DNA of 64,000 bases from Ixodes scapularis. Its lineage: Eukaryota > Arthropoda > Arachnida > Ixodida > Ixodidae. The notes beneath the pieces were generated by a model. That model searched no databases, was not told the origin of the DNA, and was given only the letters and a program-made list of their open reading frames with translations. A program made the position numbers and the translations under genes. How positions within the stretch are numbered: position 1 is the first letter of the stretch; each line of letters begins with the position of its first letter. The stretch lies in contig NW_024609839.1 of the NCBI RefSeq assembly GCF_016920785.2, positions 25,111,085 through 25,175,084 on the forward strand. Reading direction: 5' to 3'. Of the stretch, positions 10,169 to 20,699 are shown piece after piece.

Positions 10169-11305
10169 TTACGGCGGTGGACGTGATGTTTTCGCGATCG
10201 TAATGTGGCTGAGCCCGCTGACGTAAGCCGACGGTAAAGCGCCAAGCGACCGATTAATGTTTTGCGGTGTGGTTTGAATGTGCCATGACTCAACGAAGAG
10301 CCTTTGCCGGGAATTGGTCTCAATGTCGAGGATACGTGTGTCGTCGAAGTCAATGCGGTGGTCATTCGAGTCACTGTGTTCCGCAACCGCGCTGCGCTCA
10401 TGATCGAATTTTCGCACGTCGGTTTTGTGCTGGCGAAGTCTTTCTTTAAAGTTTTTGGTTTCGCCGATGTATGTGGCAGGGCAGTCCGCACAAGGAATCT
10501 GGTAAATAACGCCTTGCGCTCTTTCCTTTGGGGGACGATCTTTTGGCCGGGGCATCAGGTGTCCAAGCGTTGACACTGGTTTGTGGGACATCTGGATGCC
10601 TTCTTTTGCCAGCACACGCGCGAGCGCTTCGCTGGTTTCCGTTATGTAAGGGACGCAGATGCGCGTGGTTGAGCGGGGATGTGCGAGTTCTTGTGTTTCG
10701 CCGATTGGTCTTAGGCGTCCATCAGATTTACGTTGACGACGAGCGATTCGCTGAATAAAACTGCGTGTGTAGCCGTTATTTAGCAGGTCGGAGATGATGG
10801 TTTCTTCTTCCTTTTTTCTGTAGTCCTCCGACGAGCAAATAGTCTTCGCTCGGGACAGGAGTGTCCGGACGACCGACGCCTTGTGGCTCGCAGGGTGGTT
10901 TGAGTCAAATCGGAGATAGCGCCCAGTGTGTGTCGGTTTCCTGTACACCGTGAATTCCAATTGATCTTTTTGTCTTTTGACCAGCACGTCAAGAAACGGC
11001 AGGGCGTCGTTCTTTTCAGTTTCAACGGTGAACTGGATGGCCGGCTCGATGGAGTTGAGGTGTGCCAAAAAGTTGTTCACTTCTGATTTCTTCATAATGC
11101 AGAAGCAATCGTCGACATACCGTAAAAACACTTTAGGGTGTGCAGTGAAAGACTCCAGCGCGCGATGTTCAATGGCTTCCATTGTCAGGTTGGCCGTGGT
11201 GACGGAGATGGATGCGCCCATTTCGGTTCCGCTGGTCTGCTTGAAGAATTCTCCTTTAAAGCTGAAGTAGGTGCTCCCCAGACAGAACTCTAGCAGGCGG
11301 CACAG
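10169..11305 (-). pseudogene. Penelope-like element unit 3, 5'-truncated
   Basis: C-terminal part of a third tandem PLE unit, cut at 11305 within the RT domain ahead of motif B. It keeps an open frame to the normal stop at 10169, with YVDD and a full GIY-YIG domain. It carries Ala to Glu in motif B (GTEMG) and lacks the premature stop of unit 2. It has no start codon of its own and is not functional. At 11305/11306 it meets unit 4 head-to-head. Confidence 0.9.
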
Positions 11306-12647
11306 CGACCTATGTGCGGAACACCGGGCACTTTGTGGAACAGGTTGCGCAACTAAAGGTAAACGATGACGAAAGCCTGGTGTCGTTCGACGTCGTCTCG
11401 CTCTTCACCAGCGTGCCGGTTCCCCTGGCAGTCGCCACAACCAGAGCTGCCCTCGAGGGAGACAAGAAGCTGAGCGAACGGACCAGCCTTACGGTGGACG
11501 AACTGTGCCGCCTGCTAGAGTTCTGCCTGGGGAGCACCTACTTCAGCTTTAAAGGAGAATTCTTCAAGCAGACCAGCGGAACCGCAATGGGCGCATCCAT
11601 CTCCGTCACCACGGCCAACCTGACAATGGAAGCCATTGAACATCGCGCGCTGGAGTCTTTCACTGCACGCCCTAAAGTGTTTTTACGGTATGTCGACGAT
11701 TGCTTCTGCATTATGAAGAAATCAGAAGTGAACAACTTTTTGGCACACCTCAACTCCATCGAGCCGGCCATCCAGTTCACCGTTGAAACTGAAAAGAACG
11801 ACGCCCTGCCGTTTCTTGACGTGCTGGTCAAAAGACAAAAAGATCAATTGGAATTCACGGTGTACAGGAAACCGACACACACTGGGCGCTATCTCCGATT
11901 TGACTCAAACCACCCTGCGAGCCACAAGGCGTCGGTCGTCCGGACACTCCTGTCCCGAGCGAAGACTATTTGCTCGTCGGAGGACTACAGAAAAAAGGAA
12001 GAAGAAACCATCAACTCCGACCTGCTAAAAAAGGGCTACACACGCAGTTTTATTCAGCGAACCGCTCGTCGTCAACGTAAATCTGATCGACGCCTAAGAC
12101 CAATCGGCGAAACACAAGAACTCGCACATCCCCGCTCAACCACGCGCATCTGCGTCCCTTACATAAAGGAAACCAGCGAAGCGCTCGCGCGTGTGCTGGC
12201 AAAAGAAGGCATCCAGATGTCCCACAAACCAGTGTCGACGCTTGGACACCTGATGCCCCGGCCAAAAGATCGTCCCCCAAAGGAAAGAGCGCAAGGCGTT
12301 ATTTACCAGATTCCTTGTGCGGACTGCCCTGCCACATACATCGGCGAAACCAAAAACTTTAAAGAAAGACTTCGCCAGCACAAAACCGACGTGTGAAAAT
12401 TCGATCATGAGCGCAGCGCGGTTGCGGAACACAGTGACTCGAATGACCACCGCATTGACTTCGACGACACACGTATCCTCGACATTGAGACCAATTCCCG
12501 GCAAAGGCTCTTCGTTGAGTCATGGCGCATTCAAACCACACCGCAAAACATCAATCGGTCGCTTGGCGCTTTACCGTCGGCTTACGTCAGCGGGCTCAGC
12601 CACATTACGATCGCGAAAACATCACGTCCACCGCCGTAAAAGAAGAC
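11306..12647 (+). pseudogene. Penelope-like element unit 4, inverted and 5'-truncated
   Basis: A fourth PLE copy, in plus orientation, beginning inside RT (a few residues before 'RNTGHFVEQ') and reading through motif A, GTAMGASIS, YVDD and the start of GIY-YIG. It stops at TGA 12394-12396 after 'QHKTDV', the same nonsense codon as unit 2. Non-coding homology runs to 12647/12649, where a 2457-bp element is inserted. The last PLE bases, including a hammerhead-like motif and the start of a further tandem unit, resume at 15107 and end at 15259. An inverted, 5'-truncated neighbour joined to a tandem array is a known PLE integration pattern. Confidence 0.9.
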
Positions 12648-12649
12648 CA

Positions 12650-15106
12650 CACTCTTAGAAAAAAGGGTACGGATAGTCCTCCCTTACGGGAGGAACGGTC
12701 TTGTAACCTATGTTCCTTTAGAAAGGGAGAAACCTTCGTCCCTGAAGCAGGGGAGCAAAGTTCCACCGTCGCTTGCATCTCAATATGGCGGCCCCGAATC
12801 GAGAAAATCGAGCCCAATAAGGCCTAACGAGGACGCTACGTCTCTTGTACGGGACGAGAGCAGCAGCAAATAAAAGCGTAACACCAGCTTTCCGCAAACT
12901 GTATTTATTTCCGAAGCCAGACTCCCCCCACAGGTACAGACACCTGCGTTTCGGAAGCAGTTACTCAGTCTTCTCGTCGACAGCACTGCGATGTTAAACG
13001 GAGATAACCGATACGTAGTTACTTCGTGCACTTTGCGTCTTACCCTTGGTGTTCCTCGATTCACAATTCCTTCGTCAACCGCACATCACGGAGAAGGGCA
13101 AACTCACTCCGCGAAACCAGAAGTCGCTCTCGAAAGAACGAACTCGAAGCCGCTGTTTATCGCGTAGCGTGATAGAAGGTTAAATCGCTAGCCACCAGAT
13201 GGCGGGGTCAAGCAGAGTAATTGCAAGTAGCTAGGCTAGGTGGCGCTAGGTACCGCCCAATTCATGTTCTACAAAAAATAATTTGCTTCTCTCAGGCCAC
13301 TACTGTGCTTGAGGACCCTCTACTATATATACACACATGACACCCATACACGTATTACAAGCATCAGGTGAGCATACATTAAGCACATGCACTGCACACA
13401 CAAATATCAATTCAACGAAACACCACACTAACCCGAACACTGCACCCGTGCTCTGCGTTTCCGTCTTTTATACTGGTCGTTTTGAACGTGCGGGACTTTT
13501 CGGTGACTCCCTAAGCAATAAAAAATATTCCCAGCATGTTGATTTTTTCCCTGCAATGTCATACCTCTGAGAGTATTTTGAATGGCTCAGGGGTTGAATC
13601 TCTTATTAAAAAGTAAACGCTCAATCATGCCGTAATTATTTGAAAGCCAATAAATCAAGCCGCTCCAATGCGGTTCGAAGTCATGAGTTTGTTTCCCCAC
13701 ACGGCAAGTCGTGGCTTGTATTTCTATTTGTTTTTCTATTTGTGCTGTTCGCGCGAAGCTGCAATTGCCGTTTGAATTAATCTCTGTAGAGTGGATATTC
13801 AGTCAGCTGGAAGTGATGCTTCACGGACTGAGAAATTGCTTTTCAATCAACTTGAATGCAGTCAAAGCCGCGACTTGCGGCAGGTGTTAAGTGTACGGAT
13901 CTACGCCGTGGCGAGCCCGAAAACTTCTAGCGCTCATCCCAGCGCGCCACGGAGGGCAGTTTCTCCAGCAACCGTAGTATAATTAAACAGCAAAATAAAG
14001 GGTAGCTTTTTTTTCGATTTTACCTACTATTGTTTTTAATGCCGAAATTCCATACTGTAAATATACGCACTTTACGTAACGCTTTCGTACTGTTCAGTCC
14101 TTGCCCCTGAGCGCAATCGCTGTCGGGGACGAGACAATTCCGACAGTCACATTGGCCACTGTACGGTAGGAGCTTCTACTGTTCAGACCAGCGTTCCAAC
14201 ATGACTATCCGCACGTTGATCGATTGCACGTAATCCCTCAAGTGGTATTAAACTTTTTAATGTAAAGCGGAATGTCAACCTGCGACACCCCGCCCCCTCC
14301 GATCACAACCCGACCAGCGGCATTAATGCCCAACAGTTTACGATCTCATCTTCTTGTTACACCACTGATACGCGAACACATGGTCACATCGGCGATAATT
14401 CCAGTCTTCTGTTCCCAACTCAACACTGTCATCACGATGTTGCAGCTATGTTGCTGACACGCACAAACACAAAACCACGTTGAACGCCTAATGCACTCGG
14501 CATCGGAAAACAGAACCGAACTCAGGGGGGAAGGCACCCAGGCAGCCGGCAGCAAAGCCTGCCTGTCTTGGACGCAGTTCCTGCAGTTTCCATAACGTCG
14601 AAAACGTCGACACAGGTCCGCGTGCTTTCGCTACTGTAGTCTGTAGTGCTGCAACCTGCAGTGGCTGTAGTTCCGTCGTTCCGTGCCGCGCGAGTCACGC
14701 AATCCGGAGACGGCCATCCCCCAGTGTACGTGGCGCTGCTGGCACTGCTCCGAACTTCGCTGTTTCTAGCGGCTTCGTTTGCTCGTTTGATAAAATTAGT
14801 GATAAAAACGTCAATGCAACCGAAATGTTCTGGACGTTTAAACTAGAAGATGGAATTACAGGCGGCCTTCGCTGCCGCTGAAGCTCAATCAACTCAACAG
14901 CTATTTATTAAGCAACGCGCGCGACCTGCTCGAAAAACGAAACCGAAAGACGATGAGTCGGGAGGGCGAAAGCTTTCTCCCGTCTGCCTGGAGAAGGAGA
15001 AAAACATTTCGTTCCTCCCCTTTTCTCGTGTCCGCTTGGGGGCGCGTCGGTAGAAGGGAGGAAGGCGCGCCGTTGCTACTTTTTTCCTCCATTTTTTCTT
15101 AGAGTG
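12650..15106. mobile_element. 2457-bp TIR element nested in PLE unit 4
   Basis: Starts CACTCTTAGAAAAAA and ends TTTTTTCTTAGAGTG, perfect 15-bp inverted repeats. It is flanked by CA at 12648-12649 and 15107-15108. Removing it with one CA exactly restores the uninterrupted PLE sequence seen in units 1-3 (AAGACCACTTGCTCC). The interior has no transposase-like frame, so it is non-autonomous. It includes an AC-rich stretch around 13320-13440. The 2-bp duplication resembles Tc1/mariner-type insertion, though those use TA. Being inside the PLE, it is younger than the array. Confidence 0.8.
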
Positions 15107-15108
15107 CA

Positions 15109-15259
15109 CTTGCTCCTCGCGCACACAGTCGCCCCTGAAGAAGAAACCAAGCAGGTTTCGAAACGTTGGGCTCCTTTTTATTTTTGGTTGGCGTTCCTTC
15201 CTCCTCTTCTAATTGTTCTTACCCAACCAGGCAGATTTCTGCCAAATGTTTACTTTCAA
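15109..15259 (+). mobile_element. distal end of PLE unit 4 and start of a fifth unit
   Basis: Continuation of the interrupted unit 4: 3' end, hammerhead-like motif, the 70-bp linker, and the first codons of another tandem unit (ATG GTTTACTTTCAAA-type start corresponding to 'MFTFK'). It ends sharply at the 12-bp target duplication. Confidence 0.85.
15131..15171 (+). ncRNA. hammerhead ribozyme-like motif, unit 4 end
   Basis: Same 41-nt motif as the other three, in plus orientation because unit 4 is inverted. Confidence 0.6.
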
Positions 15260-15271
15260 ACAACTGCTTTT
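15260..15271. repeat. right target-site duplication of the PLE composite
   Basis: ACAACTGCTTTT, identical to 4909-4920. The leading A could also belong to the element end, so the duplication is 11 or 12 bp. Confidence 0.8.
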
Positions 15272-15616
15272 GTTTCAAGGTTTATTGCTTTATTTTCAGT
15301 AGCCGTTACACTTAAGAAGCAGCTGCGTCTCCAAGTTTTCATTAGTTATGTTTCTCCGCTTCTTGAAAATACATCTCTGGCGACGCTGAAGCGTCGTTCT
15401 ACCGTCGCGCTTGAAGGAACGGCTGTGTTGCGCTTCAGGAAGAGCTGGTGAATCTTCGGGAACTGCGCCTTCATTGAGGACAGCGGGTAATGGGTTCTGT
15501 GCCTTCCCGCGTACGCAACCTCCGGGTTTACATTCGGTCCCTACCTGGTTATAGAAGCTTCAACCAACGAACCTTATTGTGTTCGCTGGGTGAAGGACAT
15601 TCCCAGCTGTAGAGTT

Positions 15617-15695
15617 CAGTACAGCAACGTTTATCGCTCGACACGTCAGTCGAACTGTCCGACTGACGTGTTCAGCGATATACGTTGCTGTACTG
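15617..15695. repeat. hairpin with 36-bp arms
   Basis: The left arm begins CAGTACAGCAACG and the right arm ends CGTTGCTGTACTG, with loop AACTGTC or similar. Few mismatches. It lies in the non-PLE part of the host element (15272-15960), which otherwise holds only short open frames that I do not recognise. Confidence 0.6.
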
Positions 15696-16009
15696 TCATA
15701 CTGTTTAGTTGTTTTTCGGGTTGCCCATCTGCCTTTGTCGCAGTAGACGCATACTTAGGATCGAATAAAAACAAGGCCGCTTAGGCGGTATTGTACACTT
15801 TACTCAACAAAGGTAACAAGATACCCTTAATCGTTACTTGGCCTTCAAAGTAACTAAATACCGTTACTCCTTCATTTTCTAAAAGAGTAACTGAATACGT
15901 TACCCGTTACCGAAAATAGTAACTAGGTATAAGTAACTCGTTACTTGTAACGCGTTAGGTACACGTCGGCCAGCAGGGCTCTCTTGTGCACGCTGGTCGG
16001 TCAAGGGTT

Positions 16010-17302
16010 TCAGAGCATAGGCCGTGTATTCAAGGGGTCAATTGAATGTTTTAGGAAGGCCTCCGTATCTAACTGGCTATAGTTCCCTGCCAATGTTCGT
16101 CGACTGGAGGCAAAAGCTATTTGCTTTTATTCACCACCTCCTAATTGGTGTGTCAGCACCGCCCCAACGCCGTAGTGGGACGCGTCGCAGCACATGGCCA
16201 ATGACAGTTTCGGGTCGTAGTATACCAGTAATGCAGTTGATGCTAGCATTGTTTTTCTCTTCTGTAAGGGCTGTCTTTTGCTCGGCTGCCCAATTTCATT
16301 GTTCGCCTCGTTTTTTTTTTTTTTAAACCTGCGCGGCGGTTGTAGCTTAGCCAACAATTTGGGCAAGAAACTTAGATAACGACATATCAATCCTAAATAA
16401 CTGAAATTATCGCACGTTCGCAGGCTGTGGCTCGTCCAGAATATCTTCAACTTTCTTAGGTGCAGTCCACAAGCCTTTCCATTCGAATCATATGTCACAA
16501 GTACTTGACTTTTGTTTTTAAAGGAGCATTTTGTCAGCCTGAGTTTTAACCCCGCCTCTTGTAACTTCTGCAACAAGGCCTCCAGGTTATGAGAGTGCTC
16601 TTTTTTCTACTCCGGTGATTAGGACGCCACACTAGACCTCCAATCTTTTGCAACTATGAAGGAGATCCTTCATTTTACGTTGAAAAATAGCAGGTGCGGA
16701 GGTCACTTCAAATGGCAACCAGTTATATTGTAACAGGCCCCCCGTTGGGTATTAGTGGCAACAAACTTCTTTGCCTCCGGATCGAACTCCAATTGCTGAT
16801 ATGCGTCACGGCGATCGAGCTTGGAGAATTTGCTGCCTCCAGCCAGCGTCGCCCACACCTCTTACGGCCTCGGCACCGGATATACTTAGGTAGTGACAAC
16901 CTTGATCACTGCAAGTCTTAAATCACCACAGATTCTTATCCTGCTATCTTTCTTTAACATTGGCACAGTAGGTGCCGCCCACTCAGACGTTCCGACAGGA
17001 CTCAAAACTCCGTCGCGTTGTAAACGTTGCCATTCCTGCGTGACCAAGTCCTGCAGAGCGAAGTATGCTGTGCTTGGGTCTACAAAACATTGGTGCAGCC
17101 CCCTCCGGCACACTATTGTTTCTTTCATTCCTTGTAGCATTTTCAACCGTTCAAAAAAGAGCGACTGCAAACGGCCAAACAAATCGTCAACGCTGCTCAC
17201 CTGGTGAACCTTGACAACCTGCTCCAACGACATTTTGAATGCTTTTGCCCAGTTCCGGCTAAGAAGGGCTTGAGACCCGCCTTGCACCACGAGCAACGGC
17301 AA
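16010..17302 (-). pseudogene. gypsy-type pol remnant B (RT, RNase H)
   Basis: A second gypsy element, minus strand. At 17302-16890 it reads 'QEWQRLQRDGVLSPVGTSEW', then 'APTVPMLKKD' and 'IRICGDLRLAV', the RT entry region of K02A2.6-like gypsy elements. Between 16576 and 16127 come 'DPKLSLAMCCDASHYGVGAV' and an RNase H start, continuing with 'IAFASSRRTLAGNYSQLDTEA' in a shifted frame near 16060-16120. Internal frameshifts, stops and a T-rich insertion near 16311-16324 show it is dead. It ends against the GTTAC-rich element near 15960. It differs in sequence from remnant A. Confidence 0.75.
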
Positions 17303-17466
17303 CTCCGCCGTTTTCTTTTCAACTTCACTCTCACCATCGCACCGGCGACCACAAAAAACAGCTGTTCAAAATACCCTCACAGCCGACGGTTGTATCACGA
17401 CGTCGAAGAGTCGCCTCTTGAGATCGGCTTCGTCGCTACTTCGGCAACGATGGCTGGTTCCTTTGA

Positions 17467-17700
17467 CTAGGGTGTCTTTCGTGGTATTCGGCGGTTCAAC
17501 CCAGCCTCGTACTCCTTGTCTAGTGGCCAAAGGCTGCCCACCGACTCGTCACTGTCTGTAGGGTCAATGGCATGCATATGTTGGTAAGAGTTCTCGGCTG
17601 TGCCGCCGTTTGTCCTGCCTTTGGCTGGTACATTCGGGCGATGTGACCCCGCTGTCGACATTTAAAACAGCGCATCATCACGAACTTCCATGCTGTATCC
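17467..17700 (-). pseudogene. gypsy gag/protease linker with CCHC knuckle (damaged)
   Basis: In the minus-strand frame around 17690-17600 there is 'CFKCRQRGHIARMY', a CCHC zinc knuckle whose last Cys is replaced by Tyr. Another frame there is open for 64 codons (17467-17661). It sits between gag (18311-18648) and RT (17302 onward), where gag nucleocapsid and protease belong. Part of gypsy remnant B. Confidence 0.6.
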
Positions 17701-17926
17701 TGGTGTGGTCAACCGCAGTGGATATAGCTGAGTCGAGTTGGTCCTGACGTTGTCACCTGGTTCACGGTTGTCTCTCCCGCTCGGCTTGTCATCTCCTCTG
17801 CGCCTCGGGCGGCTCCTTCCATTCAAGTGACAATTTTAACGCCTTGTACCCCCCAGTGTCAGTTCTCTTCCTTCCAAGAGGCGTCTCCGCATCGTGTCAT
17901 ACTATCGTTCATGTCATTGTTTATGC

Positions 17927-18254
17927 CAGTGGTTCTCAAACGGGGGTCCGCGGACCCTTTGGGGTCCGCGAAGGCATTCTAGGGATCCCCGAAACCCTGC
18001 CTCATCAGTCAAGCTTGGAAATAAAAGTTGTCTTTTCTCAGATTGAGAAGAAACGTTCCAATATTCGGGTGAGTTTTCTCGTGTATATGTCAATGAGAGA
18101 AGTATACTTCACACTCGCCTTTAGTTATATTCATTTATTATATCACTATCATAATTAAACTCTACTTTCTCTTACCTGTACTACGAACGGGGTCCTCCAT
18201 CATCTGCGCGGATCCACAAGAGCTCCGCGAAATATCAATGGCTGAGAACCACTG
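17927..18254. mobile_element. hAT-type MITE, 328 bp, 8-bp TSD
   Basis: Ends CAGTGGTTCTCAAA and GGCTGAGAACCACTG form inverted repeats widely seen in hAT MITEs. Direct repeats GTTTATGC at 17919-17926 and 18255-18262 flank it perfectly. A subterminal 'GGGTCCGCGAAGGC' motif accompanies them. Inserted in the gag part of gypsy remnant B. No coding capacity. Confidence 0.9.
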
Positions 18255-18262
18255 GTTTATGC

Positions 18263-18648
18263 CATGAACGAGAGGGTATCCCAGGTTGTTCTCTGCTCCA
18301 GACCAAAATGTCACCGTTCTGCCAACTGAGGCAGCCCGGCTACAACTTTTTCTACAGTTTCGCCGCTGTTCTCTGTGCGACATGTTAAAGCTGCACGATG
18401 ATCGATGGCCGCGGCAAATAGTGCTCTGCGAGCCACTGAAGGCTGCTGCTGAGAAGTGCCTACAACGGTCTCCTGGGCGCCAAGAGCCAGCGAAAGGGAT
18501 AGTACATTGGCTGTCCAGAACCACTCAAGAACACTGCTCTGCGTTTGACACCTTCCACGCTGTTTGCGATGAAATGTTCCTCCAAACTTTCGACGTACTC
18601 GTTCCACTCCTCGCCCTCTTCGCCCGCGAAAAGCTCCAGCTTCGGCAT
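18263..18648 (-). pseudogene. gypsy gag remnant (element B)
   Basis: From the ATG at 18648 the minus strand reads 'MPKLELFAGEEGEEWNEYV', the start typical of gypsy gag proteins in arthropods. It runs for 62 codons before the frame breaks; further gag-like pieces lie in other frames down to 18263, where the hAT MITE begins. This is the 5' end of gypsy remnant B. No LTR or primer-binding site could be identified beyond 18650. Confidence 0.65.
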
Positions 18649-18663
18649 GATGTGGCCGTATCA

Positions 18664-19907
18664 CCGTTCCCGCAGATTCAGGGACTTGCAGATAGCATAT
18701 TTTTTTCTCGTTGCCAATCGTAAAGATGCAAGGTTGAATAGAACGAAAAATCGTTTTACTCAGTTTGGAACACCACCTTAGCTCTGTCTATCACGCGACC
18801 TAATGGCGACCCGTCTTGGCAGCTCGCCGGCACGTGATATGAACACCTTTCGAAAGTGCACCCTCTGCTAGAAACTATGGAATCCCTGCACAATGGTGGA
18901 CACAAAAGACCCCGCCAATGTCGGAACCTTACAAACTCTACTAATGCCACTTCATTTCTAGCTTAAGTAGTTTTAGAAGCTCACAATTTGTGGCATCGCT
19001 TAATCTGTCATTGTGCAGTATTTCAAATATTTTAACAATGAGCACGTGACTTTCAAAAGGGGTCTATTCTGCCGCCGTCGGTCACCAGCGTCTGTGCCCC
19101 GCAGCGGGGCGCGCACCCCTTTAACATCGGCTACGGACTTCTTGTCGTTGTAGCCCGTCTACGATGAGACCGGCACCTGAGGCCCTGGCCCTTGCACCTC
19201 AGGTCCGTGGTCGGCCAGGACCATGCGCTGCGCGACCGTGCCGCAGAGGTTGGCGATCCGAGCCGTCAGGTCCGCCAGCATCGGGTCGGGCCCCTCCCCG
19301 GTTTATCCATTGTTTGCGGGAGCTCTGCGACGCATGGCGAAAGACAGCGCAGAAGAGGAAAACAAAACGAAAAAGAACATTAAAGGACACAAGGGAGATG
19401 TACACAAGAGCCAAGCCGCGATGGAAAATTGTAAGTATGGCGTCCGACAGCTGAAACCTAGTCGAACAACCACGTAGGCCTAACGGGCATCGCAAAGGCA
19501 AAACAAAACAAAAAATCCTCGCTGAACGCCTAAAACGGGTTAAAAGCCTGCGGACCAACGCGCGAGGGGGCAGTAGGCCTCGCGATGAGCGCCAAATTAT
19601 CTTGGGTTCGATGCGTAATGCACACCCGCAAGAAGGGCCAATGAAGCAGATACGAAAAAGCCAACCTTTACTTTCGGGAGCCGGCCACCAAATCAAAGCT
19701 CCCCGAGCCTGGCTCGCGCGCACTCTTGTTCCCCCCGCATAAACCAGTGTTCCCGCCGCAGGTAGAGAGCCTTCGCACGCACACGCGCTTTTGCTTGAGG
19801 GGTGACATCTCAGCCATTTTTTTGCCGCGTTTATTTTTTTTTTTATTATTTGTCTTGTGAGTGCGCGCAATGTAGAGCGAAAGTACAGTGTAGCGAAAGT
19901 TTTGTCC
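18664..19907. other. unassigned region with one dispersed repeat
   Basis: No confident gene. A GC-rich block lies at 19140-19330. Positions 19735-19835 (minus) share a repeat with 23440-23530 (plus), centred on the words ATGGCTGAGATGTCAC and CTCAAGCAAAAGC. A 265-codon open frame on the minus strand crosses this repeat and the MITE at 19908 and is therefore probably fortuitous. Confidence 0.35.
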
Positions 19908-20082
19908 GCTTCTTGCACAGGGGTTGCGATGATGTCAGAACACCAAGCTCTTATTGGCCGATTGAAAAAAAATAGAGGCGTCAAGACATAAAGCATTGAG
20001 GTCTGCCCACTATCCTTCCATCAAAGAAAGTCGGAACTCGGCGTCATTCTGACGTCACCGGAACCCATGTGCAAGAAGCAGA
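19908..20082. mobile_element. small foldback MITE, same family as 44025-45261
   Basis: Imperfect inverted ends (GTCCGCTTCTTGCACAGGGG against CCCATGTGCAAGAAGCAGAC). The left arm continues GATGTCAGAACACC and the right arm ends TTCTGACGTCAC. Both arms align with the arms of the larger element at 44025-45261 (GACGTCAGAACGCC, TGCGCAAGAAGCAGACGA). Confidence 0.55.
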
Positions 20083-20412
20083 CGACTTGCTCTCCACATT
20101 AGGTGTGACTCAGCTCGAGCACGTATCCTCGGCTAATGCTTACACGCAATATTGCCGCACGAATCACTCACCAGCTTGGTTTACACGAGCTACATTTACA
20201 CGGATGCGATCGTATCGCATCGAATTGAGCACGGACCAATCACGCGCACCCTGCCTCCTTACCTCTTCCTCTTTACCCGTCTACTACCGATCAAAATAGT
20301 CAATTCTCGATTCGATGAGTTACGGTCGCGTCCATGTGAAGGTAACCACTAAGTGAGCCGAGTGCACAAGCGCGTCACGCACTGTCCCACTCAGTGCAGC
20401 AAAGGTTGTTTT

Positions 20413-20484
20413 CACCCTGAGAAAGACCGACATGTAGACACCCTACCTTTCCCAGGGTGCCTCTGCTCTCTCTTTCTCAGGGTG
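20413..20484. repeat. 72-bp hairpin, CACCCTGAGAAAGA ends
   Basis: Perfect 14-bp terminal inverted repeats CACCCTGAGAAAGA and TCTTTCTCAGGGTG around a partly palindromic centre. It lies inside the dispersed repeat also found at 23.2-23.4 kb, where only one arm is left. Confidence 0.6.
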
Positions 20485-20690
20485 TAGACATCTCTTGTTG
20501 CACTGAATGGGCCAGCACACGACGGACTGGCGCGCTCAGTACATGACTAGTGTGGTAAAATGGCCTCTAAGCCTTAGTCTATGCATCAGCCAAGGCTACG
20601 CGCTCGAGCTGGGTCACACCGAATTGCGCGCACTTCAACACTCACGCAGAAGCCCCTGTGCGTGTTTGAAGAAACTCTGGCTAAAAGGTT
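20485..20690 (+). repeat. dispersed repeat, copy 1
   Basis: Aligns with 23275-23430: shared words include TCTCAGGGTG, CTGAATG, GGTAAAATGGC and CTACGCGCTCGAGCTG, with similar spacing. Unclassified interspersed repeat. Confidence 0.55.
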
Positions 20691-20699
20691 TAGTATAAT

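Larger units (their letters stand above)
4770..15960. mobile_element. GTTAC/GTAAC-rich element hosting the PLE array
   Basis: The PLE array is embedded in sequence whose two outer ends (about 4775-4890 and 15790-15955) are both dense in AGTAACT, GTTACTCGTTAC and TAACGCGTTA motifs. Such termini fit an old DNA transposon with repetitive inverted ends. Subtracting the PLE and its nested insertion leaves roughly 0.8 kb, with no coding region I recognise. A short GTACAC shared by the outer flanks (4756-4765 and 15955-15965) may be its target duplication. Family unknown. Confidence 0.4.

Noticed and set aside
4921..12649. Regular long repeats suggesting a satellite or CRISPR-like array
   Set aside because: The units are 2568-bp PLE copies encoding RT; there are no short repeats with unique spacers anywhere in the window.
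19199..19996. 265-codon open frame, minus strand
   Set aside because: It runs across a MITE end and a dispersed repeat that also occurs at 23.4 kb, and has no recognisable domain.
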